From contig MNCI01028269.1 in NCBI GenBank assembly GCA_015680685.1, forward strand, positions 108,811-172,810: 64,000 nt of DNA, in the 5' to 3' direction. Below, in pieces: positions 23,634 to 34,191 of this stretch; position 1 is the first letter of the stretch, and every line of letters starts with the position of its first letter. Under the pieces are notes generated by a model. The model worked only from the letters and a program-made list of their open reading frames with translations. It had not been told where the DNA came from and did no database searches. The position numbers and the translations under genes were made by a program. This DNA comes from Gnetum montanum. Taxonomy: Eukaryota > Streptophyta > Gnetopsida > Gnetales > Gnetaceae.

Positions 23634-23822
23634 TCAGGCCTTAGTTGGCTGCTGAGAAAGAGAAAAAGAAAAAGAAATATTTCTGTTGCCAACACCAAGA
23701 TTGCACCTTTTATTGTCCATCCGTAAGCGCACTATCGATCTTGCTCCTTGCATAGCTGCTTCCAGTGCTGCTCCATTCCAAGTGTTCCTTCCAGATCCAA
23801 TCCGTTGTTGCATTATTGCCAT
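23634..23822 (-). CDS. short second gene of E6 (62 aa), intact frame
   Basis: The ATG (23822-23820) directly follows a splice acceptor (TGTGTGTGCAG|ATGG). The uninterrupted 62-residue frame begins MAIMQQRIGSGR and contains NTWNGAALEAAMQG, VRLRMDNKR and a Ser/Phe-rich tail. It ends QQPTKA with TGA at 23634. E5 has a homologue (46650 on) with the NTWNG..EAAMQG and LRMDN words but a 1-nt deletion. It occupies the place of ORF2 in E2-E4, and no clear homology with ORF2 is seen. Function unknown. Conservation of splice site, start and central motif in two separate insertions argues for a real gene. Confidence 0.55.
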   Translation of the reverse strand: MAIMQQRIGSGRNTWNGAALEAAMQGARSIVRLRMDNKRCNLGVGNRNISFSFSLSQQPTKA

Positions 23823-23882
23823 CTGCACACACAACATAGTCTTATATTAGCAAGGGTAAATGAATCATCATGTAATTTATAC
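23823..23882 (-). other. predicted 60-nt mini-intron before the short gene (E6)
   Basis: Donor AACAAG|GTATAAATT, branch-like CTTGCTAATATAAG, acceptor TTGTGTGTGCAG abutting ATG. E5 has the same intron at exactly the same length. Confidence 0.65.
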
Positions 23883-24200
23883 CTTGTTTTGGTGTAATTC
23901 CATTGGCTAGGTTGTGGTATGGCTGATATGAATCTGGAGATATATTAATGATGACTGTCAAAGGTGTAGGGGTTAGGAAAAAATTAGGGCTAGGAGAAAA
24001 TCAAAAAAATTGGGCCCCATACCCCCATGACTAATCACGAACCTCCAGTAGCATTAGCATGGAGAAAGAAAAGGAATAAGAAAGATAGATAAAAAGGGAC
24101 AACTATGACATCGATGAAATGGATGTCAAGATGGAAATGAATAGAAAAAAATGGATTGCAAAAATGTTAAGGGAAAGAATTTAACTGGTGCACCAAATAG

Positions 24201-24246
24201 GAATGTCAATGGATCCTCCCCAAAGCAGGTTCATGCCCTTAATTCC
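24201..24246 (-). promoter_or_regulatory. conserved non-coding block (E6 copy)
   Basis: On the minus strand AAGGGCATGAACC..TGCTTTGGGGAGGATCCATTGAC. Same block as in E2-E5. Confidence 0.6.
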
Positions 24247-25391
24247 CTGACAAACCCGCATTCAAAGAGTCTGTAGTCTCTGGGAATGTCATTTGGAACA
24301 AGAGTTAAAGTCTTAACCATAAGAATTTACCTAAAAGAAAACAATGCATTAACCAAAATATACACTAATGATACAACTGGCAATGAGGTGAATAATGGAG
24401 AGAAGAGAATAGAATGGAATCCCAAGAACAAGGTGATGTACAACCCCTTGTGTGTTTCATGATTAATGTGACTTGACAAATCTCATTCCAACTCCTACCT
24501 CAAACTAACCACATCCAATGACTTCGCATCAATGCATTCAGCTAATCCATCCCCTTGAATAATAAGAATGCTTTCCCCAAGAGCAACCACCATTCCGATG
24601 AAACGAATGAGGAGAGAATGGAAAGCGAGAAGGGCCTTAGTTAGAGGGAACAGTTTTAGTTCCATAACTAGTGCTTGTAGCTCAAGGGATTATTTCGTCT
24701 AAGGGGTGTGCTTTGAATTCCCACTTTTCTTCTTTTTTTTCTTTTTTTTTTGTTTTGTGTTTTTAGGCGTGAGAACCACACCATGCAAAGAATTCTTATT
24801 TTTATTGTCTCAGCTTCCGATAATTGAGTAACATCGGAACGGTAAGGAAACTCAAGAAGAAAACATCCAAGCACCCAAGAGAATGGACAACACAAAAGCA
24901 TCAAGTTCCCTTGAAGTCACACCCTTTTCAAACCTTGAGTCCTTCCTTAGTTTGAGAAGTGCCCAGTCACTGGTTCGTTAAAGTTCTTATTAAGAAAGAG
25001 ACTGTACATTTCCAAGCCAAGAGAGACCATAGAACTTGTGGATGGATAGATGAAGTGAACTCATTGCCTACCATATCAAAAGAACATACCTTAGTATCAA
25101 CATCATGACTTAAAGGTAAAAACCAAACATTAGCAATCAATGAAAAACAGTTCATACCATCGAGAAGAACACTTATTGGGTGACGAACTTACACAGTGGA
25201 TCACACACACACAAACATACAAAAAATGAAAAAGTATAATGATGTTGAAAAATAAAAACAAGAAGAGTTAAAGAAATTTGTAAAAAAAAACATGTAAAAT
25301 AAAAATGTGTAAGACAAAATGTGTACAAAAAAAATGTGGAAAACAAAAACTTGTAAAAAAAAAACTAAAAAGAACTAAGGGCCTTCAAGGA

Positions 25392-28300
25392 TCAGCATAG
25401 GTGGCCATATCCCCCATGACTGAGTTGAAAGGGAGAGATCTGAAATAATGAGCACCTATTTAAATTTTGTAAAAGTGCCCAACTTCTCCCCATTAATGTT
25501 CTTAGATTAAGGGGTGGAAGTCGGCAACGCTCATACTCCAATGTATCTATGCCTTCGTTGTTAGCATGAGTTTCCTCAGTTTGTTCCATGCATATTAGGT
25601 TGCTCTTCCTAGTAGCTTTCAACCACGGGGTGTCTACTACTGGTGTGGTTGCTACATACAGACACCTTTGAATTTGTATTTCTTGGGCACACCGATTACA
25701 TGGAAGAAATTTTGAACATTCTTCCATGTCATCACCCTTTGAGTCACTATATGTGATGCATGGAACTTTCTTCTTCTCGATCTTTCCATAAATGTTTATC
25801 TTAGATATCTGCAAGGAAAGATCATGGATCCCTAGGTATGCATCTACTGTACTCAGCCATGGCCTTCCCATTATAGTTGGGAAGTCCCCTTCATTATTGT
25901 TGACCTCTATCACCAAGAAGTCAGCTAGGTAGGACCAACCACACATAGTGGTAACAATGTCCTCCACCAATCCTAAGGGAATGACAATGGACTGGTCAGC
26001 CAGCTCTAATTGAATGTTACTCTTCTTAAGTTGGGGCAGGTTCTAGGCTTGATACATTTCTCGTGATATTAAGTTGACTCTGGAACCTGAGTCAAGAAGA
26101 GCCTTATGTGGTTTGTTCTTGATGATTTGTAGGTAGATTAAGGGGCTTCCAGGATTAGTTAGTTTCCTGGGAAGGTGGCCTACCTTGATCCAGTCAGTTA
26201 CAGTATGCATTAACATAACCGTATGTGTACAACACTGTTGTTGAACTGAAGGGTGTTCCGAAGTTTTAGATGGTGGAGGAGTGTACATAGGCTCAACCAC
26301 TTATTGTTGTGAGAGTTTTTCTGGGATTTTGGTTCTGAAAAAAGGTGTTTTCTTTTTATAGTTATCAGAACCAGTAGCAGCTTGAATATTTACGGCTCTC
26401 ACAGCGTTACGTTGCTATGATTGAGTGGGGAGTTCCCCTTGCATTGTTGGAGCAGGAGGTGTGGGAACTACTAGTGGAAGAGGTGCGGATGGAGTTGGAG
26501 GATGGTAAGTATGCTGGGTGCCTCAAGGAGGAGAAGGATTCCTCCTAAAGTACTCCCAAACTTGGTAGTGACGTTGGGGAGTTGTGTGACCCATAGAGTC
26601 ACTTAGAGAAATCAGCTACTGCACATAATAGCCATAAGCATCAGGTTGTCAATAAGGGTACTATTCTTTTGGCGGTGGCATCCCCCATGACTATGGGTAT
26701 TGCCACTGCTAATGCTATCCGATGGGTTGTGGTGGAGTTCCACTTGGATGGTACGTTAGTGGTTGGTGGAATTGCCTTGGGTTACCTTGAGGATAAGGTA
26801 ACCTTCGGGGTGTTTACCATTGGTTGAGTCTCGGGTTGAGTGCATACACCCCAGACTCTTGTAGATGTGAGATGATTGGAAAACATCCCTTAGGATGGTC
26901 ATAGTGGTAGATCTCACATCCACTGCCATCGTCTATGTCTAAATTCACAACCTCATCAGAGATAGTAATTTTCCCCTTACCTTTGTTATGTGCAGGGCCT
27001 AAGTCTCTCCACTTTGTCTTACCTTTGTCACTACTTTGTTCCTCCTTAGACTCTTTTACGATTTTCAAGATAGTTTAAAGTCTAAAATCTACGGAATCCC
27101 ACAATTGGTCCATCTTAGCCGATACTTCTATTGTTAGTTTTTGAATCGGCAAGGTTTTTCTGTTCACCAACTCTTCAAGTGGTGACTCATCCTCCTCATC
27201 ACAAAATCTCACTCCCTTCTTTCGAACAGAGGGATCACGGTTGTATTCTTCCACACTTTCCCTTTTTCGTAGTTTACCTTCTTCTTTTGCTACTTGTTCC
27301 AACAAGAGATAAACTTCATGGGCTCTAAGTTCTGATAGTCTCCCTTGGGCATAAGTCCCAAGGGTTCTCCTAGTCTCATGTCTTAGCCCATCTACGATGT
27401 GGTGAAGTTGATCCCACTGTGCATAACCATGGCCTGGGTAATGATGTAACAATGCGTAGTAGCGGTCCATGGTAGCATCCAAGGGTTCATGAGTTCCTTG
27501 CTTCCATCCTTAGATCTGCTTACGCAAATTAGACACTCTAGAGTATGTTTCATACTTATCGTGGAAGAGTTCTAACATCGTACTCCACCTCTTGATGGTT
27601 TCCGGTTCTAAGGATCAGTACCAACTCTCTGCTTCCTTGGTGAGTGTCCTGGGAAATAACTTAAGTTTCTGCCACTCGTTCTCTATGTTTTGCAAGGCGT
27701 AGGCTTCATGGAATTCCTATAAATGATGTTGCAAATATACGTTGTATTCCCCTTCAAAGCATGGGATATTGTTCATGTCTAATCATTTGATCCAACTGTC
27801 TTTTAATTGCCTTGTTGGTATCCTAACTACCTCCATTATATTTAGCATACTCTGGGTTGCAAGTAGGGGCTCATCATAATCATCTCTTTCATGACACCTG
27901 TGATGTCTTCGTTGTTCCCTACTTTCCCTTCATTCATGCCCTTATCCTCTCTCTCGACTCTCTCATTGAGGTCTCTCATTTTTTCTACCTCTATCCTCAC
28001 CATTATGCTCCCTATGACTGCACCCAGAGGTAGAAGAAGAGGGTGAGTGATGTGAAGAAGGGGAAGAAGAAGGAGAACCATTTCCATGGCGATGTTTCCT
28101 ACCTTCTCTTCAGTGGCTTCGACCCCGATCGTGATGACGATCTAAGTGCCCATTCTTGTCATGTGTTGTTGTTCCCTCTGTGAACAACTGGTGTTCACGA
28201 GGATTAGAACTAGGGTTGTGTATTGTTGAGCGTACGTTTTGATACCTAGCCTCCTCACTATCGTTAGGAGGGGGAACATCTTTCGATAGAGAACCTATTA

Positions 28301-28740
28301 TGAGTGGTTCACCATCTCCTATTTTCCTTAGGACGTGTGGGACCTCTTTGCCCTTCAACAATGTATGTTAGCTCTCCTACCTTAAGTCCCTCATATGTTG
28401 TAAATCTATGGGATGGTAATCCCTCATGTCAAAATTTTTTGCAACTTATTCAGCATATAATTTTTTCATGCCAATCTGTGCCAAAGCACAAAGAAGCATG
28501 TTTGGGACCACACGGTCCGAAGGTAACACAATGTTACCTTACAAGTCTCTCTAGCACATCCGCTCATCTTAATGGAAGATAAAAGTAAAATTGGGAATAT
28601 ACTCATCAGGATGAGTATATTCCACCCTATATTGTTGAGGAACTGGCGGATTGAGGTTATGTGTTTTTGATTGCCGACTATTTTTTGTATGGTCCTTAGG
28701 TGGTGAATTGCTCTTATGAGAAGAAGAAATTGTTATTTAT
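25392..28740 (-). pseudogene. E6 gag-pro polyprotein, decayed
   Basis: The reading order is clear although frames are broken. The N-terminal region has YTHPDEYIPNFTF and LLKGKEVPHVLRKIGDGEP. An Arg/His/Asp-rich stretch (28000-28150) follows. The retrotransposon gag core (27482-27075) has MDRYYALLHHYPGHGYAQ, IVDGLRHETRRTLGTYAQG and EESPLEELVNRKT-like residues. An acidic linker with HPKGCFPII and a Gln/Pro/Tyr-rich region come next. The aspartic protease (26300-25700) has ALLDSGSRVNLIS as catalytic loop, then VTTMCGWSYLADFLVI, IIMGRPWLSTVDA and KKVPCITYSDS. It ends SHGGYGHLC with TGA at 25392. There is no zinc knuckle, RT or integrase. The original ATG near 28740 appears lost. Confidence 0.8.
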
Positions 28741-28852
28741 TGGTGTGCTAATTACTGTTATATAATTTTTCTCTTAATTAACCCGAAGGTTCGTTTAGGC
28801 TCCCAATGATGTGAGTGATATCCTATGTTCTATTTAGCGCACAAACACTTAG

Positions 28853-28871
28853 TCCCCAGCAACCGGGCCAA
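28853..28871 (-). promoter_or_regulatory. primer binding site of E6 (tRNA-Asp type)
   Basis: On the minus strand the LTR is followed by TTGGCCCGGTTGCTGGGGA. This matches the complement of the plant tRNA-Asp 3' end (TGGCGCCGTTGCCGGGG) with few changes. Confidence 0.75.
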
Positions 28872-28985
28872 TGATGAGTGGTGAGATACCCCTACACTCA
28901 ACCATATGAATACGAGTGTAGCATGTGCAATCTGGTCGTACTCCACAGACTAAGTGCCTACACGCCCCATGAAACACTTAGGGTT
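28872..28985 (-). repeat. truncated 5' LTR of E6
   Basis: Only the last 114 bp of the LTR remain; they match 22612-22730. The break at 28985 falls at a second copy of the 14-mer TAGCATGTGCAATC, which also occurs inside the LTR at 28919. Confidence 0.75.
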
Positions 28986-30609
28986 TAGCATGTGCAATCA
29001 TTTATACATAAGCATACAATGTTTATACATGCCACCATAGGATCACCAATGAGATAGTATCACCATGTATGAAAATAATGCATAATGACAATTATCTTCT
29101 TTTCATGCACCAATCATAACTACTTAGTTTAATTCAACTTCTTAAACTCAAATGCCACAAGATGGTTGAGGATCATAGAACTTAGAAGGGGGGATGAATA
29201 AGTTTTCCAAATAAAAATTAAACAACCACAAAAACCATAATCAAAATTAACATGGTTCCCGAACTTGGGTAGTCTGCACTTGGTGGGTAGATGACTCACA
29301 CACATTTAGACTTTATTTCTTTCAAATGTGGTTTAGAGGACATCACAACCTTTACAAAGCTTGAGCTTTGCTAAGAAGAGTTTCATTGCTATGACAACTC
29401 TAAACTTTGCAAGGTCCCAACAAGCTGAAGAGTGTTTTGGAGAGCACCACACCTTGTACAAGCTCTAAGCTCCACTCTGGAGTGTTTTGTTGCAACAAAA
29501 CCATTCAACCTTGCTATAGTAATCAAAAACATTGATGGCTGGAACAAGGGCCTGCTGAAGGTAGAGACAGGATGCCCTAAATGATTTGGTCAATCGAACA
29601 ATGACTTATCAGATGTAATGGAAGTGCAACATGGTTAGCTGCAATGCTAGTGTAAAATGATGTTAAGTATGCATATGGTACTTATGGTGTTAATGATGTT
29701 GAGCATAGTCACAGGTGTCCAAAAGGGGATGAGTGTAGTTAAAATTTTTAGTGGAGTTGGTAGTGTCAACAAGCAGAGACTATTGCCCGAGCATAGTTTT
29801 AGGCATGGCTATGTAATAAAACAACAAAAAAAATGCAAGTAAAGTGCAAAAAATGAAAAGAAAGAGAGAGAAGAGCGTAACATGATCCCAAATGGGGTTG
29901 AACGTAGTTAACACCAAAAGGGATTAGAATGTACATAGTGTATAACAAGTGTAGTGGATAACATAGTCACAATCTCATGGGTGTTTGGTTGTGAAGACTG
30001 GTGTTCCACGAAGGTGTCTATGCTTATCGATTTGGCTGCCACGGTGTACCATTGGCTATGGTGTTCTATTGGGTTGTGGGGGTCTATGGTAGTCTACAAC
30101 TTCACCTCGTCTTAGTTCGTGAAAATTTCTTTGATTCTCTTCCAAGTGCTTCTTAGATTTTCCAACTTAGATTTTGCCAACCTCGAAAATGTTGAGGGCA
30201 TGGGTATTTATAGGTTTAGGATTAGTGTGAAGTGCAAGATGACTGCCATGTGGTGGAGGTGATGCTTGGTACTATGCTCTCATCCAACTACACTCTTCAT
30301 TGTGTTGGTGGTGTTATGCTTTACTGTGCTCTATAAGACTCTATGAGACTATAATTATGCACATGATTGCATGTGTGTGCTGAGAAGACCACAAGGTACC
30401 TAAAAAATGAAACTTGGAGACTATGCTCTAGGACTACACTCTCCATGCTCTTGCATGGTGTCAAGTGTAGTTATAATTTTGGGTTCAAAAGGGGATACAA
30501 AAAAATCATTTTGCTAACTATGCTTGTGGAAGGTGAGTTGGAGCTAAGTTGAGTGGTGTTGCTACACTGTGAAGGCCACTAGAGACTATTCTAGTTGACT
30601 ATTCTTAAC
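28986..30609. other. anonymous intergenic DNA
   Basis: No gene recognised. It is moderately AT-rich, with scattered GAGAGCGTAGT/ACTATGCTCTCC words that become an ordered tandem repeat further on. Short reading frames at 29657 and 30367 show no domain. Confidence 0.4.
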
Positions 30610-31024
30610 TATGCTCTGGACTCGGAGAGAGCATAGTCCCACACTTAGGATAAAAACTACAAAAAATGGCCATGTGATAACCATGCTCTCTACTGGAGGT
30701 TGACTACACTCTGAGTTAGGGGAGAGCAAAGTTCTGGGACTTGCCAAAACTTGTGAAAACTTACTTCCTACTGACTACGCTCTCCATTAGAGGCTAACTA
30801 TGCTCCCATTTGGGGAAGAGCGTAGTCTCAACACTTAGAAAAATTTGGCCTTCTTCCTGACTATGCTCTCCATTGGAGGCTAGCTACGGTCCCATTTGCA
30901 GGAGAGCATAGTCTCAACACTGATAAGAAATTGGCCTTCTTACTAACTATGCTCTCCATTGGAGGCTAACAAAACTCCAATTGAGGGAGAGTGTAATCTT
31001 AGCACTTTGAAAAATTTGTAGCCT
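30610..31024 (+). repeat. tandem repeat, 86-bp unit with internal inverted repeat
   Basis: Unit starts (TATGCTCTCC-like) at 30610, 30682, 30776, 30862 and 30948. The last three are exactly 86 bp apart and highly similar. Each unit contains ACTATGCTCTCC and, about 40 bp later, GGAGAGCATAGT, so each can form a hairpin. Confidence 0.75.
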
Positions 31025-31629
31025 AAAATGCCATAGTCTAGATTTGGTGGTCTTTCACTCATAAGGTCCTAACAAGCTTAGAATGTGGTTTCTAGGATCC
31101 CATAGCCTTTCCAAAGGAGATGTCTACTCTTCAAGGAAGACGTCTCTTCTATAGGTGCCATAAATAAAACTACTTGCTTTGATGCTAGGAGTCTATGAAT
31201 GCCTCCAAATAAGTCCCCATAGATCCTATGACCTTCTAAACTAGTCAAAATAAGCCAAAAACACTTCAAAACATGTCAAAACTTCCAAGACTCACTCTCA
31301 ACAAAATCAACACAAAATAACACGTTTAGCTTCCTTTCAATCATTGGAGCATCTTTAATTGGCTTAAAGTCTTCTTACTTGTCCATGCTCTCATTTTTCC
31401 TATGAATTTTTTTAGCCATGCTTTCTTAAGTCCTTGTCCATGATGTGGAGTTCTTGTTCTTGTTAAGTAAATACAACATTCACAACACACATCCTTTATT
31501 CTCCATTTTCCTTAAGGTTTTAACATACCAAAAGGTCAACATTCGAATCATTCGTCTTGTAAATGCACCTAACCAATCATCTCATTCAAATCATCTATAA
31601 GAACTTCAAATAATTTTGAGAAGTCAAGG
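31025..31629. other. anonymous AT-rich DNA
   Basis: No gene or ordered repeat is seen between the tandem array and the RT remnant. It may be part of the same decayed gypsy element. Confidence 0.3.
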
Positions 31630-32440
31630 TGGGCCAACATGGGCTAAGTTTTAAGGGTCATCCTGATTTTTTCAAAGGATTCATGATACTAATGGCTCTA
31701 GTCTTTAGGAACATTCTTCTTTTGCAAGTTAGTTAAGGTTAGTATCACTCTAGAGAATTCCTAAACAAACTTCATGTAATAAGTCACCAACCCAAAAAAC
31801 TGATGCAATTAATGCACATCTTTTGAAATAAGCCAAGTGTTAATGGCCTTAACTTTTTTTTTTAATCTAGTTTCACCTTTCCACCCTTAATGATGTGGCT
31901 TACGAACATCAACTCTCACTTATCAAATCTACCCTTCTTTTGATTAACATGTAGATTATGCTCTTGCAATTTTAAGAATGCAAGGCCTACATGCTGAATG
32001 TGCTCCTCCATCAAGTGATAGTACATCAAAATATCATCAAGATATACTACAGTAAACTTATCTAGAAATGGACAAAACAATTCATTCATGAGTATGCAAA
32101 ACATAGTTATAGCATTACAAAAATCAAAAGGCATGACCATCCACTTGTACAAACTGTAATAAGTGACACATGTAGTCTTCTCTTCATCACCTTATGTGAT
32201 TTGCATCTAATAATAATCTTGGTAAAGGCTAAGCCAAGAAAAGACTTAAGCCCTTATTAGTCAATCGAACAAGTCTAAAATCAATGGTACCAAATGTGTA
32301 TTCTTGATGGTGTGCTTATTCTTTAGTTTAAAATCATAGGACAATCTTAACAAGCCATCTTCCTTCTTGGTGAAGAACACTGGGGCTTCATAAGAAGACA
32401 TAAAAGATTGAATGTAACCTTTCTCCATAAGAAGATTTAA
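31630..32440 (-). pseudogene. Ty3/gypsy reverse transcriptase remnant
   Basis: Minus-strand translation gives ordered RT landmarks: EAPVFFTKKEDGLLRLSYD, LNKxHTIKNTHLVPL-like residues, YKWMVMPFDFCNA, the catalytic segment FTVVYLDDILMY (32045-32010), LHVNQKKGRF, then FLGxVTYYMKFV and LTNLQKKN of the connection region. Several frameshifts and stops break it. It is the only gypsy polymerase trace in the window. It lies outside E4 and E6, so there is no sign that it belonged to either. Confidence 0.8.
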
Positions 32441-32453
32441 TGATTTGAAAACA

Positions 32454-32806
32454 TATCCAAGTTAATTATTGGTTGATTCCGTTATTGTAACCCAACATCT
32501 AGCTATTTAAATTTGTCTTGGTTGGTTATGAGTAGTGAGTTGAGTGCATGATCTCCTATATAAGGGTTGTTGTAATGGAAGTAATTTATCTATGAGTTTA
32601 TCTCGTGAGTGTTTTGTAATCTCTCTGATCTAATTTAAAAATTGAAGGAAGCTGCTTTCATGTATATTTTCCTTGTTTCTCCCTCAAAATGCAAGTTGTG
32701 TTTTCTCTATTTTTTTATTAATATTTGGATGTAATGTTTTGTGTATAACATTTATGCCATGAATATTTTGGATGTAACATTTTGTACAACATGATTTTTG
32801 TAACTA
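32454..32806 (+). repeat. left LTR of the TRIM-like element
   Basis: Matches 51321-51661: AAGTTAATTATTGGTTGATTCC, GTAACCCAACATCTAG, then CTCCTATATAAGGG (TATA at about 32556) and ACATGATTTTTGTAAC at its end. Confidence 0.65.
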
Positions 32807-32808
32807 GT

Positions 32809-32820
32809 TGTATTAGAGTA
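32809..32820 (+). promoter_or_regulatory. primer binding site, initiator tRNA-Met type (decayed)
   Basis: TGTATTAGAGTA compares with the canonical TGGTATCAGAGC of copia-type elements. Confidence 0.4.
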
Positions 32821-33102
32821 CAAGATTTAAGTTGTACAATATTCATTATTGGCTAAGCATAAAAGGGTTTTATAGGGTGAATTATTGGGAAATTATTTTT
32901 CTATTTTAGTATAGATTATTTTTTGTTTCAATAGGATCTAGATGTATAAGATAGTGAAGATGTCTTGTTTTTGTTCTCATTGATAAATGAAATAGATGGA
33001 AAAGAAAAGAGACCAAGATGGTGACACTATGGTGATATTTGACATATAAAAAGGGATTGCTCTATTTTTAAGACATGATGAAATTTTTTCTAGTGATGTT
33101 AT

Positions 33103-33107
33103 ATCCT
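33103..33107. repeat. target-site duplication of E4 (left)
   Basis: ATCCT, identical to 50846-50850. Confidence 0.85.
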
Positions 33108-33986
33108 TGATGAATAATGAAGTAATACAACACCTAGCCATACAAGTTACATGTGCTCATGCATAACTTGATCATAATTTGTGGATGAGGTAATGTGATT
33201 ATGCTAGTAATTGATTAAAGTTTGTGATCATTGTATTCCCACATGAGCTTGTAAAATCTAGGTGTATGGTTTAACTCATTGTGAGGTATATGATAACTAA
33301 CATTGTGTTGGCCATGTCTCCTAGCTATGATGGTAAAGTGTGGAAATAATTCTAAGTCTAAGGAAAATAGTAAAACAATCTACTCTAGCCTAGTGCAATG
33401 ATTATCCATTCTTGGCTTGTCGTACATGCCTTAAGCTAATGTAACTGCTATTGGGATTACCAAGTGAGTTTACTACTAAGTGAATTATGTGAAACCACAA
33501 CTAGGTTGCCACATGATTATACTTAATGCTTGAAACCAGTCATACTCATTCCGCTTTACTAATGAACAAGGAAAGAAAAATACTTAGAAATAGAAATTGT
33601 TAAGCTAAGGAAATAGTAAAAACTATGCTAAGTAAAATAGTAAAGCTAACTGGATGCTGTAATGATGAAAAGAAATCTTGATCTTTATTTCCATCATGAA
33701 CTATGCCCAAGTACACTTCACTTGAATAAACATTCTGGACAACTGCTCAACACCACACTCTGGGCATTCACTTTATTGCTAAGCTACAAAATTAAATTGT
33801 AAGAGTTTTGATATGGATCACTAAATTGTGTCAGAATGTATGCCTAAGTTTTATATTTATAGGTAGGCACATGTCCCATGATATTGAATATCTGATGTTG
33901 TAGCTAGGCTCCGATATTAGATACAAGATATCGTGACTCTGATATCAGATGCTCAATATTGTATCCTTACAAAATGCATTTTATCA
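33108..33986 (-). repeat. 3' LTR of E4
   Basis: 879 bp. On the minus strand it begins TGATAAAATGC after GTGGGGATA and ends with a decayed CATTATTCATCA. U3 carries a divergent array (GATATCAGAGTC, CGATATC, GATATCAAG). The TATA box region reads CCTATAAATATAAAAC. Confidence 0.85.
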
Positions 33987-34191
33987 TATCCCCACAATTG
34001 ATTGAAAACTCATCCTTGAGTTAAAACAAAATGAGGATAGAGTTCCTTACAAAATTTCGAAAGAAGATTTACATGATTGATTGACTATACACATGACTCA
34101 TTATGCCACAATGGTGTGTTAGAAAAATGTCACAAGACATAACATGATAAATCTTAACAACAAACAAAATCTGGATGAAGCTTGATGTAGC

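Larger units (their letters stand above)
22612..28985 (-). mobile_element. E6: gag-pro LTR retrotransposon with a short second gene
   Basis: Read on the minus strand: truncated 5' LTR (28985-28872), tRNA-Asp primer site, gag-pro (28740-25392), polypurine-like motif (25409-25423), spacer with conserved block, mini-intron, short ORF (23822-23634), polypurine tract (23473-23459) and 3' LTR (23458-22612). It belongs to the same subtype as E5. No RT, RNase H or integrase lies between the LTRs, so it must rely on an autonomous partner. About 6.4 kb remain. Confidence 0.85.

Noticed and set aside
30610-31024. regularly spaced repeats as a CRISPR array
   Set aside because: Units are adjacent 86-bp tandem copies without unique spacers, in a plant genome.
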